Of a stretch of DNA of 64,000 nucleotides, positions 49,679 to 58,266 are shown piece after piece; the stretch's first letter is position 1; every line of letters starts with the position of its first letter. Made by a program: the position numbers and the translations under genes. The stretch is from the NCBI GenBank assembly GCA_965601665.1, contig OZ271833.1, positions 806,001-870,000 on the forward strand, given 5' to 3'. The notes below the pieces were generated by a model. The model did not search any database. It saw nothing but the letters and a program-made list of their open reading frames with translations, and was not told the DNA's origin. The stretch is from JANQNX01 sp965601665. GTDB taxonomy: Bacteria; Pseudomonadota; Gammaproteobacteria; Eutrophobiales; Eutrophobiaceae.

Positions 49679-50975
49679 TTATCGTCCGCTGGCCGATCGC
49701 ATGCGACCAGCATCGATTTCCTCCTATGCAGGACAAGCGCACATACTGGGCGAAGGCAAACCGCTACGCCTGGCCGTTGAGCAGGGTCGCTTACACTCCA
49801 TGGTGTTCTGGGGACCGCCAGGAACTGGTAAAACCACGCTGGCAAAACTGATTACGCAATCATGTGATGCACAGTTTCTGACGGTCTCTGCAGTATTAAG
49901 TGGGGTAAAAGATATTCGTGCTGCGATAGACCAGGCGCGCCAGTATCGTGAGGTCTATGGCAAGGATACGGTGTTGTTTGTCGATGAAGTGCATCGGTTT
50001 AATAAATCCCAACAGGATGCATTTTTACCATTTGTCGAAGATGGCACGATCACCTTTATTGGCGCCACCACCGAGAATCCCTCATTTGAACTGAATAACG
50101 CGTTACTATCACGCGTCAGGGTATATGTACTCAAGGCGCTGGATAAAACAAACCTGACTGACATTATCATGCAGGCATTGAGTGATAAGGAAAACGGACT
50201 CGGCATTCAGTCATTAACGATGGACGAACAAACGATGAGCAAGCTCGCCGAGGTTGCTGATGGCGATGCCAGACGTGCTTTAAATTTGCTTGAAATTGCA
50301 TCTGACCTTGCTGAGCAAGGAGTTATTGACCAGCACCTGCTGGATGAAATATTGAAGGATGGCTCGATGCGCCGCTTTGATAAAGGTGGTGAAGCATTTT
50401 ATGACCAGATATCTGCCCTGCATAAATCGGTACGTGGTTCCAATCCCGATGCGGCGCTGTATTGGTTTACCCGTATGATTGATGGAGGTTGTGACCCGCT
50501 GTATGTGGCGCGTCGCGTGGTACGTATGGCGTCAGAGGACATTGGTAATGCCGATCCGCGTGGCATACGCCTGGCACTGGATGCCTGGGAAACACAGGAA
50601 CGACTCGGCTCGCCAGAGGGCGAACTCGCCATCGCACAGGCTATTGTCTACCTGGCATGTGCCGCCAAGAGTAATGCCTTGTACACTGCCTTCAAAAGCG
50701 CAATGCAGGATGCAAAAACATCAGGTTCTAAAGAGGTACCACTACACCTTAGGAATGCGCCTACCAAGCTGATGAAGTCGCTGGATTATGGCAAGAATTA
50801 CCGTTACGCCCATAATGAAGAAAATGGCTATGCAGCAGGTGAACACTATTTCCCTGAAGATATGCCGGCGAAAGAGTATTATCATCCCGTCAATCGTGGT
50901 CTCGAAATCAAGATTGCCGAGAAGCTTGCAGCATTACGTGAAATGGATAAAAAAGCAAAACAGTCCAAGAACTAG
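49662..50975 (+). CDS. rarA: Replication-associated recombination protein RarA
   Basis: RarA is an AAA+ ATPase related to clamp loaders and WRNIP1, active at stalled forks. The 437-residue protein has 'PLADRMRP', Walker A 'GPPGTGKTTLAKL', Walker B 'FVDEVHRFNKSQQDAFLP', sensor 1 'GATTENPSFELN' and the arginine finger region 'ALLSRVRVY'. The C-terminal tetramerisation part is complete. It starts inside the end of lolA and is followed after 3 bp by crcB. Confidence 0.95.
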   Translation: MSENTDYRPLADRMRPASISSYAGQAHILGEGKPLRLAVEQGRLHSMVFWGPPGTGKTTLAKLITQSCDAQFLTVSAVLSGVKDIRAAIDQARQYREVYGKDTVLFVDEVHRFNKSQQDAFLPFVEDGTITFIGATTENPSFELNNALLSRVRVYVLKALDKTNLTDIIMQALSDKENGLGIQSLTMDEQTMSKLAEVADGDARRALNLLEIASDLAEQGVIDQHLLDEILKDGSMRRFDKGGEAFYDQISALHKSVRGSNPDAALYWFTRMIDGGCDPLYVARRVVRMASEDIGNADPRGIRLALDAWETQERLGSPEGELAIAQAIVYLACAAKSNALYTAFKSAMQDAKTSGSKEVPLHLRNAPTKLMKSLDYGKNYRYAHNEENGYAAGEHYFPEDMPAKEYYHPVNRGLEIKIAEKLAALREMDKKAKQSKN

Positions 50976-50978
50976 TTC

Positions 50979-51359
50979 ATGAGCCATTTACTTTATATCG
51001 CCCTTGGCGGAGCACTGGGGGCCCTGATGCGATACTGGTTTTCATCAGGAGCACACATGCTGTTTGGCAAGGGATTTCCCTTCGGCACACTGGTCGTCAA
51101 CGTTATCGGTTCTTTTTTGATTGGCGCTATCTATGTATTCATGGTGGAACGACATGAATTGCCACAGGAAATCCGATCGTTCCTCGTAATCGGACTGCTT
51201 GGTGCGTTTACCACGTTTTCTACTTTTTCATTTGAAACCATTACCTTGTTTGAAATGGGACAGGCAAACAAGGCATTTATGAATGTGTTTATTTCTGTTT
51301 TCTCCTGTCTCGTTGTTTGCTGGTTCGGAATGTTTCTGGCCAGGCAGACCACTTTATAA
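50979..51359 (+). CDS. crcB: Fluoride channel CrcB/Fluc
   Basis: A 126-residue protein with four helices that forms a dual-topology dimeric fluoride channel. 'GALGALMRYWF' begins the first helix. 'GTLVVNVIGSFLIGAIY' has the conserved Asn and Gly, and 'GLLGAFTTFSTFSFE' supplies the Phe/Thr/Ser fluoride track. It is inserted between rarA and serS, as in Pseudomonas. No fluoride riboswitch is visible before it because it starts 3 bp after rarA. Confidence 0.95.
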   Translation: MSHLLYIALGGALGALMRYWFSSGAHMLFGKGFPFGTLVVNVIGSFLIGAIYVFMVERHELPQEIRSFLVIGLLGAFTTFSTFSFETITLFEMGQANKAFMNVFISVFSCLVVCWFGMFLARQTTL

Positions 51360-51372
51360 TCCAGGAAGTACC

Positions 51373-52644
51373 ATGCTTGACCCACATATAATTAGAAATG
51401 ATATTGATAGCGTTGCAAGCTCGTTGACCAAACGCGGCATGACGCTTGATGTAGAACTGATCAAGGATCTTGAAAGCCAACGCAAGGCCTTACAGGTAAA
51501 AACCGAAGAACTCCAGGCCCAGCGCAATACAAAGTCCAAAGAGATTGGAAAAATCAAGGGGCAGGGCGGTGATGCGCAAGCAGTGATGGACGAAGTTACA
51601 AATATTAAACAGCAGTTGGAAAAGGGTGCTGAAGAACTGGACAATGTACAGTCCCTGTTAACCGCAGTTTTAAATACAATTCCTAATGTACCGCATGAGT
51701 CGGTGCCTGAAGGAAACAGTGAAGACGATAACAAGGAAGTGCGTAAGTGGGGCGAGTCGGTTAATTTTGAATTTGAGGCAAAAGATCATGTTGATCTTGG
51801 TGAACAACTTGGGCTAATCAGTTTTGAATTAGGCACCAAGATAACAAGCTCGCGTTTTGTCGTTATGAAGGGTGATATCGCGCGCTTACATCGTGCGTTA
51901 ATCCAGTTAATGATTGATACCCATACAGCTGAACATGGTTATGTAGAAGTTAACGTGCCCTATCTGGTCAATGCCGACAGCTGTATGGGTACAGGTCAAT
52001 TACCCAAGTTTGAGGAAGATCTTTTTCATATAAAGGAACACGATTTTTATCTTATCCCTACCGCAGAAGTACCTGTAACAAATATGGTGAGGGATGAAAT
52101 CGTTGAGGCTGATGAGTTACCTCTCAAGTACGCCTGTCATTCACCTTGTTTCCGAAGCGAAGCCGGTTCTTATGGTAAAGACACGCGCGGCATGATTCGA
52201 CAGCACCAGTTTGAAAAGGTGGAGATGGTACAGCTTGTACGTCCCGAAGAATCATACGCTGTGCTTGAAGAACTGACCGGTCATGCTGAAAATATTTTAA
52301 AGAAACTGGAATTACCTTACCGTGTAGTCACACTATGTGGTGGCGACCTCGGTTTCTCGGCAGCTAAAACCTACGATATCGAGGTCTGGTTACCAGGCCA
52401 GCAAAAATACCGTGAAATATCATCATGTAGTAACTTTGAAAGCTTCCAGGCACGCCGCATGAAGGCCCGCTGGCGTAACCCGGAGACCAACAAACCCGAA
52501 CTCCTGCATACGCTGAACGGGTCCGGGCTGGCAGTAGGACGGACGCTGATCGCGGTGATGGAAAATTATCAACAAGCAAATGGCAGTATTGCCATCCCCG
52601 AAGTGTTACGTCCTTACATGCAAGATCAAACCGTAATCAAGTAA
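51373..52644 (+). CDS. serS: Seryl-tRNA synthetase
   Basis: The ATG at 51373 follows AGGAAG and gives 423 residues, the normal size. The N-terminal antiparallel coiled coil (about 25-105) binds the long variable arm of tRNA-Ser, one of which is encoded at 62.3 kb. Class II motif 2 is in 'FRSEAGSYGKDTRGMIRQHQF' (key Arg, Glu) and motif 3 in 'LNGSGLAVGRTLIAVMEN'. It ends the ftsK run. Confidence 0.98.
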   Translation: MLDPHIIRNDIDSVASSLTKRGMTLDVELIKDLESQRKALQVKTEELQAQRNTKSKEIGKIKGQGGDAQAVMDEVTNIKQQLEKGAEELDNVQSLLTAVLNTIPNVPHESVPEGNSEDDNKEVRKWGESVNFEFEAKDHVDLGEQLGLISFELGTKITSSRFVVMKGDIARLHRALIQLMIDTHTAEHGYVEVNVPYLVNADSCMGTGQLPKFEEDLFHIKEHDFYLIPTAEVPVTNMVRDEIVEADELPLKYACHSPCFRSEAGSYGKDTRGMIRQHQFEKVEMVQLVRPEESYAVLEELTGHAENILKKLELPYRVVTLCGGDLGFSAAKTYDIEVWLPGQQKYREISSCSNFESFQARRMKARWRNPETNKPELLHTLNGSGLAVGRTLIAVMENYQQANGSIAIPEVLRPYMQDQTVIK

Positions 52645-53038
52645 TGCCAGTTTATCCTGAACATGACTAATTACTAAAGTATTGGAAATTGATTGATACA
52701 TGGGCCGATTCGTTGCCCGCAGCACAGATTTACCCAATACGAGGTATAAATCTATATTTATGCATACCCAACCCAAGGTATACATCATTATTTATTTGCA
52801 ATTATGTATTTATAAACTAATCTGTACAAACAACCTTAAATTGCTGTGGAAAAAACTTTATGACCTGTAATACAGGTCAAGATGCAAATATGTGACCTAG
52901 TTAACAGAAAAATTATATTTTCACGTTGCTGTGGTAAATAGAGTCTATTGTAGTGAAAGAACAATGCAAATTTGTGACAGTCCAGAGATAGGGAGGGCAT
53001 AGCAACTTACAAATTTCATTTAGATATGGAGAATGATC
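52645..53038 (+). promoter_or_regulatory. 394-bp AT-rich regulatory spacer before the signalling cluster
   Basis: This gap between serS and the receiver gene has no credible gene. Its clearest element is the perfect dyad TGACCTGTAATACAGGTCA (52861-52879, arms of 8 with a 3-bp centre). An extra half-site TGACCT follows at 52893-52898. A less perfect AT-rich dyad (ATAAAT / ATTTAT) lies near 52746-52761. I see no clear serS terminator and no convincing sigma-70 pair. Confidence 0.55.
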
Positions 53039-53428
53039 ATGTTTAGTATTCTGTTTGTGGAAGACAATGAAATGAATAGCGACATGCTCAGCCGACGTTT
53101 ACGTCGCAAAGGTTATGAAGTTGTGATTGCTGTGGACGGTCTTGAAGCTCTTGAAAAGGTTAAATCGGATAGACCTGACTTGATACTAATGGATCTGAGT
53201 TTACCTAAAATGGACGGTTGGGAAGCCACGCGAATCATCAAGGCAGATGAAGATACTAAATCGATACCTCTCATCGTACTTTCAGCACACTCACTTAAAT
53301 CTGACCGCGAAACTGCCTTTGAAACTGGTTGTGATGACTTTGATGTCAAACCGATAGATTTTCAAAGGTTGCTAGGCAAGATAGAAAGCCTGCTTGGAAT
53401 CAGTGCTGATAATGTAGTCAATCAATAA
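53039..53428 (+). CDS. Single-domain response regulator (DivK/CheY-like)
   Basis: A 129-residue stand-alone receiver. I prefer the ATG at 53039, which has GGAGA at 6-bp spacing; an ATG two codons earlier is too close to it. The acidic pocket is Glu8-Asp9, the phosphorylated residue is Asp52 in 'LILMDLSLPKMDGW', the switch Ser82 is in 'IVLSAHS', and Lys104 is in 'VKPID'. All are intact. It has no output domain, so it should relay phosphate or bind partners. The hybrid kinase two genes downstream is the likely partner. Confidence 0.9.
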   Translation: MFSILFVEDNEMNSDMLSRRLRRKGYEVVIAVDGLEALEKVKSDRPDLILMDLSLPKMDGWEATRIIKADEDTKSIPLIVLSAHSLKSDRETAFETGCDDFDVKPIDFQRLLGKIESLLGISADNVVNQ

Positions 53429-53488
53429 CACGTTTATCCGCTTATGCGCGGATGTCATCTCAAATTTAGCAATAATTGATGATGTTCT

Positions 53489-53503
53489 GCCTACTTAGTA
53501 GGC
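53489..53503. other. Perfect 6-bp inverted repeat between receiver and PDE genes
   Basis: GCCTAC-TTA-GTAGGC lies in the 145-bp spacer before the PAS-GGDEF-EAL gene. It may be a small protein site or an mRNA hairpin. No T-run follows, so it is not a terminator. Confidence 0.4.
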
Positions 53504-53573
53504 GATTCATTAGGAACAGGAAAAAGAAGAATCCGGATTCAAGAAATATCTAACAATTACTTAAGGAATATTT

Positions 53574-55292
53574 ATGCTGGATGACGATGAATCAGGTTCT
53601 ACTTCCGAAGGCAAAGACGACAATTCAAGAAACGCGTTTCCACAACTCAAGCACCTGCCAGTGGTTACTTATCGCTATTCCTTGAGTGATGACAAAGGTT
53701 GCACCTTCATAACAGATAATATCAAGGAATTAACTGGTCACTGGCCAGATAAATTTCTTAATGATGTATTCTGGTTGGATAACCTCCATCCTGATGACAA
53801 AGATAAGGTCGTCCGTGAAATCGATAAATCTGTCAAAAATGGACAGGGAAAAGTGAAATATCGATTTCGAAATATAAGTAACGAATACAAGCTGATCCTG
53901 GATCAATTCAATGTGCTGTCTCGATTAGGTAAGCCGGTCGAGATCATTGGTAACTGGAGTGATATCAGTCATATTGATGCACATTCGGAGGCGGTCGGCA
54001 AAGAATTTATGGATGAGATGACCGGCGTACTGAGCCGCAAGGGCATGCTTAACCAACTCAAATTTCTTAATTCCTTTGTTTTTAACCATGCCAAAAACGT
54101 ATATTGTCATATCGATATCGACAACTTTTCTGTTATAAACGCATCGTGTGGACAAACTGGTGGTGATGAATTACTTAATCGTTTCGCTAACCTAATTAAA
54201 AGTAGATTAAATAAACGCGATCTGATAGCCCGTCTGCATTCAGATGACTTTGCCATCCTGATGCTGGATTGCGACATGGAAAAAGCGCAACAAATACTGG
54301 ATGAAATTCAGGAAACTCTTGATGAATTCCGATTCAACTGGGATAACAGTAGTCATGTGGTGACTGCCTCTTTTGGTGTTGTCCAGATTGACAGACAAAC
54401 GGCTGACATCGATGCTGTTCCAGAACAGGCTGAGACAGCTTGTAGCATTGCCAAGCAAAGAGGTCGTAGCGCAATTCATATTCAAAACGAAGGTGATGCA
54501 AGGCAAGAAACACGCGTGGGCGAGATGCGCTGGGTAGAACACATTAACAGGGCTTTGGAAGAAGATCGATTCATTCTTTACTGTCAGCCAATTGTCAGCC
54601 TGGATGCACAAAATAAGGATATGCATTTTGAAATACTGGTGCGTATGAAAGACGATGATGGAAAACTAATCCTGCCCGGATTTTTTCTTCCAGCCGCAGA
54701 ACACTATAATCTCTCAGTCAAATTGGATTTTTGGGTAATACAAACTGCCTTGACCTGGCTTGATGCTTACTCGGATATCATGCCAGACAATGTTAGTTGG
54801 GGCATCAATTTATCTGGACAATCACTTGCGAACAGTAAACTTCAGGATTTTGTTATAGACCAATTCGATCGCAAGAAAGTAAACCACGATACAGTCTATT
54901 TTGAAGTCACCGAGACAGCTGCTATTGCCAATCTTGATACTGCAATCCAATTTATCAATAAGCTAAAAAATGAAGGTTGCAAGTTTGCTTTGGATGATTT
55001 CGGCAGTGGTCTGTCTTCATTTGCCTATCTAAAAAATCTGCCCGTTGATTATATTAAAATCGACGGTATTTTTATTAAAAGAATCCTGGAAAACCATATC
55101 GATAAGGCTATGGTTAAAAGCATTAAACTGATTGCTGATGCGTTGTGCAAACAAACAATTGCGGAATATGTAGAGAACGATGAAACTAAAGATTTATTAA
55201 AATCATTAGGTGTAAACTATGCACAAGGTTACGGGATAAGCAAGCCTTTGCCATTACATGATTTTAAACAATACTTAAGTCAATTTGGATAA
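53574..55292 (+). CDS. PAS-GGDEF(degenerate)-EAL protein
   Basis: A 572-residue soluble c-di-GMP protein. Residues about 25-135 form a PAS fold ('LHPDDKDKV' is a PAS_3-type turn). The GGDEF domain (about 145-305) starts 'MDEMTGVLSRKGML', but its active-site loop reads Arg-Leu-His-Ser-Asp-Asp-Phe (220-226) instead of R-x-G-G-D-E-F, so cyclase activity is unlikely. The EAL domain (about 318-565) keeps Glu353 in 'FEILVR', 'LDDFGSGLSSFAYLK' (473-487), 'DYIKIDG' (492-498) and 'AEYVEN' in place of the usual Ala-Glu-Gly-Val-Glu. A phosphodiesterase tuned by PAS and perhaps by GTP binding is the best guess. Confidence 0.9.
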   Translation: MLDDDESGSTSEGKDDNSRNAFPQLKHLPVVTYRYSLSDDKGCTFITDNIKELTGHWPDKFLNDVFWLDNLHPDDKDKVVREIDKSVKNGQGKVKYRFRNISNEYKLILDQFNVLSRLGKPVEIIGNWSDISHIDAHSEAVGKEFMDEMTGVLSRKGMLNQLKFLNSFVFNHAKNVYCHIDIDNFSVINASCGQTGGDELLNRFANLIKSRLNKRDLIARLHSDDFAILMLDCDMEKAQQILDEIQETLDEFRFNWDNSSHVVTASFGVVQIDRQTADIDAVPEQAETACSIAKQRGRSAIHIQNEGDARQETRVGEMRWVEHINRALEEDRFILYCQPIVSLDAQNKDMHFEILVRMKDDDGKLILPGFFLPAAEHYNLSVKLDFWVIQTALTWLDAYSDIMPDNVSWGINLSGQSLANSKLQDFVIDQFDRKKVNHDTVYFEVTETAAIANLDTAIQFINKLKNEGCKFALDDFGSGLSSFAYLKNLPVDYIKIDGIFIKRILENHIDKAMVKSIKLIADALCKQTIAEYVENDETKDLLKSLGVNYAQGYGISKPLPLHDFKQYLSQFG

Positions 55293-55334
55293 AGGCATTG
55301 TATTGACGTCTACTTGATACATGTGCCTCCAGCA

Positions 55335-57998
55335 ATGACAGCCTCACCAGCTCATCCATCCAACTACTATTCAAATCTTATATTAGCAATATGCATATTT
55401 ATTTCACTACTGCTCGTTGATTTATATTTGCTTGACAAGCACATTGAAGATGGCGCTAATGATGCGACGCTGATCGATATGGCAGGACGCCAGCATTTCC
55501 TCACTGAGCGAATTCATCGTATCAGCCATAATCTGATTCACCACGAATATGAGAACGAACTTCAGGTAAAAAAAACACAGCTTCTTTCTGAAAGTGTCAG
55601 TGACATGATCGATGCTGATGCCGTTTTGGCTACCCGATCGGCACTGATGTCAGAAGACATTTACAGATTTTATAACAGTGAAAATGGTTTGAGCAACCAG
55701 CTCGATCGCTATACATCAGCAGCCCTTGGCATTGTGAAGTATTTGAAAAAAAAGCCGGAAGTTGCCCTGGACTATTTTCTGGAGATCGAAAAACAGCATC
55801 CGGAAGTCATCCGCACAGCCGAACAATTTCTCAAATTACTCGGCAAGCACCATGAAGAAAGAGTTAGCGATATGCAGGTCGTTAACCAGCTTTTACGATT
55901 GGCAGAATTCATGTCTATCATGGCTATTATTCTGTTCGTATTTGTACCTATGCAGAAGCTTATAAAAAAGGACCGAAGCACGTTTGAGAATCTCACCGCT
56001 GCACGCATCGAGGAAATCAAGGCCAGGGAAATATACCTGTCAAACATACTCGAGAATATTCATGATTGTATCGCTACAGCTGACGAAGAAGGCAACATAC
56101 TTTCTTTTAACAAGTCGGCCTCAAATAAAACCGGGTATAAAGCCAGTGATATTATTGGCAAGCCATTCCACCTGTTGTTTTCTGAAAGATTTTCCAGGTA
56201 TTTTGAAAATGCAATCAATGAATACATCGTAACAATGAATGGCGAATTACTACGCTTCAGTAATCGCATAGAAGGCAAAAGGAAAAACGGTAAAATTTTC
56301 CCTATTGATATTGAGATAAATGACATCAAGTTCAACGAATCCAGGATATTCATACTTTCCTTTCGTGACGCCACTGATAAAGTCAAACGACTGACACAAG
56401 TCAAACGTACTAATATGTTCCTTGATTCAGTGATTGATAATTTGCCAGTTAGTGTTTTCGTTAAGGAAGCCAGGAACCTTACTTTTGTCAGGGTAAACAA
56501 CGCATTTCTAACTTTAACAGGGTTAAATGACGCAGATGAAATCGTTGGTAAATGTGATCATGACTTCTTCCCGGCAGAGCAGGCCGATTTTTTTAATGCC
56601 AAGGACAGAGAAGTACTTGATAGTGGAAAAGTACTGGATATATCGGAAGAAGAAATCGACACCAGGAATCATGGCACTCGCATACTCCATACAATTAAAG
56701 TTCCTGTCATCATGGGTAATGGTTCAGAGAAATACTTGCTGGGTATTACTGAGGATATTACTGAAGAAAAACGCATTAAAGATGAACTGCTCGAAGCCAA
56801 GGTTACGGCAGAACATGCCAGCCAGGCAAAATCCAGATTCCTTGCTAATATAAGCCATGAACTACGTACGCCACTGAACGCGATCATCGGCTACGGTGAA
56901 ATCCTGGCTGAAGATGCCATGCTGGATGGCCGTGAAGCTGAACTTCAGGACCTGAAAAAGATTATCCTCTCAGGGCAACACCTGCTTGAATTAATCAATG
57001 ATGTTCTCGACCTGTCCAGGATCGAATCAGGCAAAACTACACTTGAGCCACAAAAAATCAATCTGCATGAACTCGTTTCACAAGTTACAGATTTGATTCA
57101 ACCGTTGATTGATAAAAACGGAAATCGCCTGCGCGTTGATATCGAACAGGAAATAGGCGAAATAGTTAATGATAAACTACGTCTTAAACAAGTATTGTTC
57201 AATCTGCTCAGTAATGCGGCCAAATTTACATATAATGGAGATATCTGCATATCCGTCGCGATCAATAATGATGTTACTGGTGAGGAATGTCTTTCTTTCC
57301 AGATAATTGACAGTGGCATAGGTGTTGATCAAGAAACACTGAACAATCTGTTTCAACCATTCATTCGTGCAAGTAATGTCGCTTCCAAAATTAGTGGCAC
57401 CGGACTTGGTCTGAGTATTTCACGTCATTTTGTCCGTATGATGGGCGGTGATATCACCGTTGAGAGCGAAGTGAATAAAGGTTCCACATTTACTCTTCAC
57501 GTTCCGCGAGAGATCAAGACTGATAAACCTCTTCTTTATGAGACCACCTCTGAATTAAATGAAGTAATTAACAATCTTGCTCCTGCAACGCATGAAAAAG
57601 GCACCGTGTTAATTATTGACGATGATTTATCTTCAAGCGAACTTCTGAGCGATTATCTGCAGTATGATGGATGGCAGACAGTGACAGCAGAAACTGGCGA
57701 ACAAGGCATTATTCTTGCCAGGGAATTAAAGCCTGATGCAATTACTCTTGACGTGCTCATGCAAGGACTCAATGGATGGAACGTATTAGAAATACTGAAG
57801 GCAGATAAGGAAGTAGCAGACATACCTGTTATTATGTGCACCATAGTGGATGAAGCACAACGTGGTTTATCACTCGGCGCGGTAGATTACATGGTTAAAC
57901 CGATAGATAGAAACAAACTTAGAAGATCACTTGCCAATATCACAAACAGTAAGCAACGACGGCCGCTCATCGTCGAAGATGATACTCATATGAGCTAG
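55335..57998 (+). CDS. Hybrid histidine kinase, PilJ-type sensor, one intact receiver
   Basis: I start at the ATG 55335 (887 residues); a TTG at 55314 is also open and neither has a good ribosome site. The order is: a first helix (about 14-33); a periplasmic PilJ/NIT-like helical sensor with 'IDMAGRQHFLTERI'; a second helix near 200-218; two PAS domains; HisKA with the phosphorylated His in 'ANISHELRTPLNAIIG'; an HATPase with 'LFNLLSNAAKF' and 'GTGLGLSISRHFVRMMGG'; and a receiver with 'LIIDDD', 'TLDVLMQGLNGWN' and 'VKPID'. The frame then begins another receiver ('PLIVEDDTHM') and stops at a TAG-ended codon run; see the pseudogene entry. It follows the EAL gene by about 40 bp. Confidence 0.9.
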   Translation: MTASPAHPSNYYSNLILAICIFISLLLVDLYLLDKHIEDGANDATLIDMAGRQHFLTERIHRISHNLIHHEYENELQVKKTQLLSESVSDMIDADAVLATRSALMSEDIYRFYNSENGLSNQLDRYTSAALGIVKYLKKKPEVALDYFLEIEKQHPEVIRTAEQFLKLLGKHHEERVSDMQVVNQLLRLAEFMSIMAIILFVFVPMQKLIKKDRSTFENLTAARIEEIKAREIYLSNILENIHDCIATADEEGNILSFNKSASNKTGYKASDIIGKPFHLLFSERFSRYFENAINEYIVTMNGELLRFSNRIEGKRKNGKIFPIDIEINDIKFNESRIFILSFRDATDKVKRLTQVKRTNMFLDSVIDNLPVSVFVKEARNLTFVRVNNAFLTLTGLNDADEIVGKCDHDFFPAEQADFFNAKDREVLDSGKVLDISEEEIDTRNHGTRILHTIKVPVIMGNGSEKYLLGITEDITEEKRIKDELLEAKVTAEHASQAKSRFLANISHELRTPLNAIIGYGEILAEDAMLDGREAELQDLKKIILSGQHLLELINDVLDLSRIESGKTTLEPQKINLHELVSQVTDLIQPLIDKNGNRLRVDIEQEIGEIVNDKLRLKQVLFNLLSNAAKFTYNGDICISVAINNDVTGEECLSFQIIDSGIGVDQETLNNLFQPFIRASNVASKISGTGLGLSISRHFVRMMGGDITVESEVNKGSTFTLHVPREIKTDKPLLYETTSELNEVINNLAPATHEKGTVLIIDDDLSSSELLSDYLQYDGWQTVTAETGEQGIILARELKPDAITLDVLMQGLNGWNVLEILKADKEVADIPVIMCTIVDEAQRGLSLGAVDYMVKPIDRNKLRRSLANITNSKQRRPLIVEDDTHMS

Positions 57999-58159
57999 CT
58001 TGTTGCCAGACTGGCACGTCGCGAAGACTGGGCAGTTGCTGAAGCAATAATGAACTGGAGGGCTTGTAATAGCTGGAAAGGGGAAGCGCTTCATGACATG
58101 GTGTTTCTTGATTTTATGATGCCAAAATAGACGGCTTTGTAGTCGAAAGATTTTTTTAA
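57999..58159 (+). pseudogene. Remnant of a second receiver domain of the hybrid kinase
   Basis: Past the TAG (57996-57998) the same frame still reads as receiver sequence: 'LVARLARREDWAVAEA', then 'DMVFLDFMMPK', which contains the phosphorylation-site Asp. The TAG replaces a codon that in relatives is usually Glu (GAG differs by one base). A second lesion follows at 58124-58128. Adding one base to the AAAA run restores 'PKIDGFVVERFF', the continuation expected after the phosphorylation site. The domain also lacks its second half. So the kinase has lost a C-terminal second receiver by a stop, a one-base deletion and a truncation, and the remnant is recent enough to read. Confidence 0.75.
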
Positions 58160-58186
58160 TTATTCGGCTATCAGTACTCTCTATAT

Positions 58187-58211
58187 AAAAAAAGCGCCCG
58201 AAAGGGCGCTT
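58187..58211 (-). terminator. Rho-independent terminator of pntB
   Basis: AAGCGCCC (58192-58199) and GGGCGCTT (58204-58211) enclose a GAAA tetraloop. On the minus strand seven T follow (A-run 58187-58193). It lies about 55 bp beyond the pntB stop. Confidence 0.9.
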
Positions 58212-58266
58212 GTTGACAATAGGGTACTAACTTTATTGTTATTATTTCTAATATACGATAGTCCTA

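Noticed and set aside
50979..51359. Fluoride riboswitch controlling crcB
   Set aside because: crcB starts 3 bp after rarA, leaving no room for a leader.
53436..53453. Terminator after the lone receiver gene
   Set aside because: The short ATCCGC/GCGGAT stem has no T-run after it.
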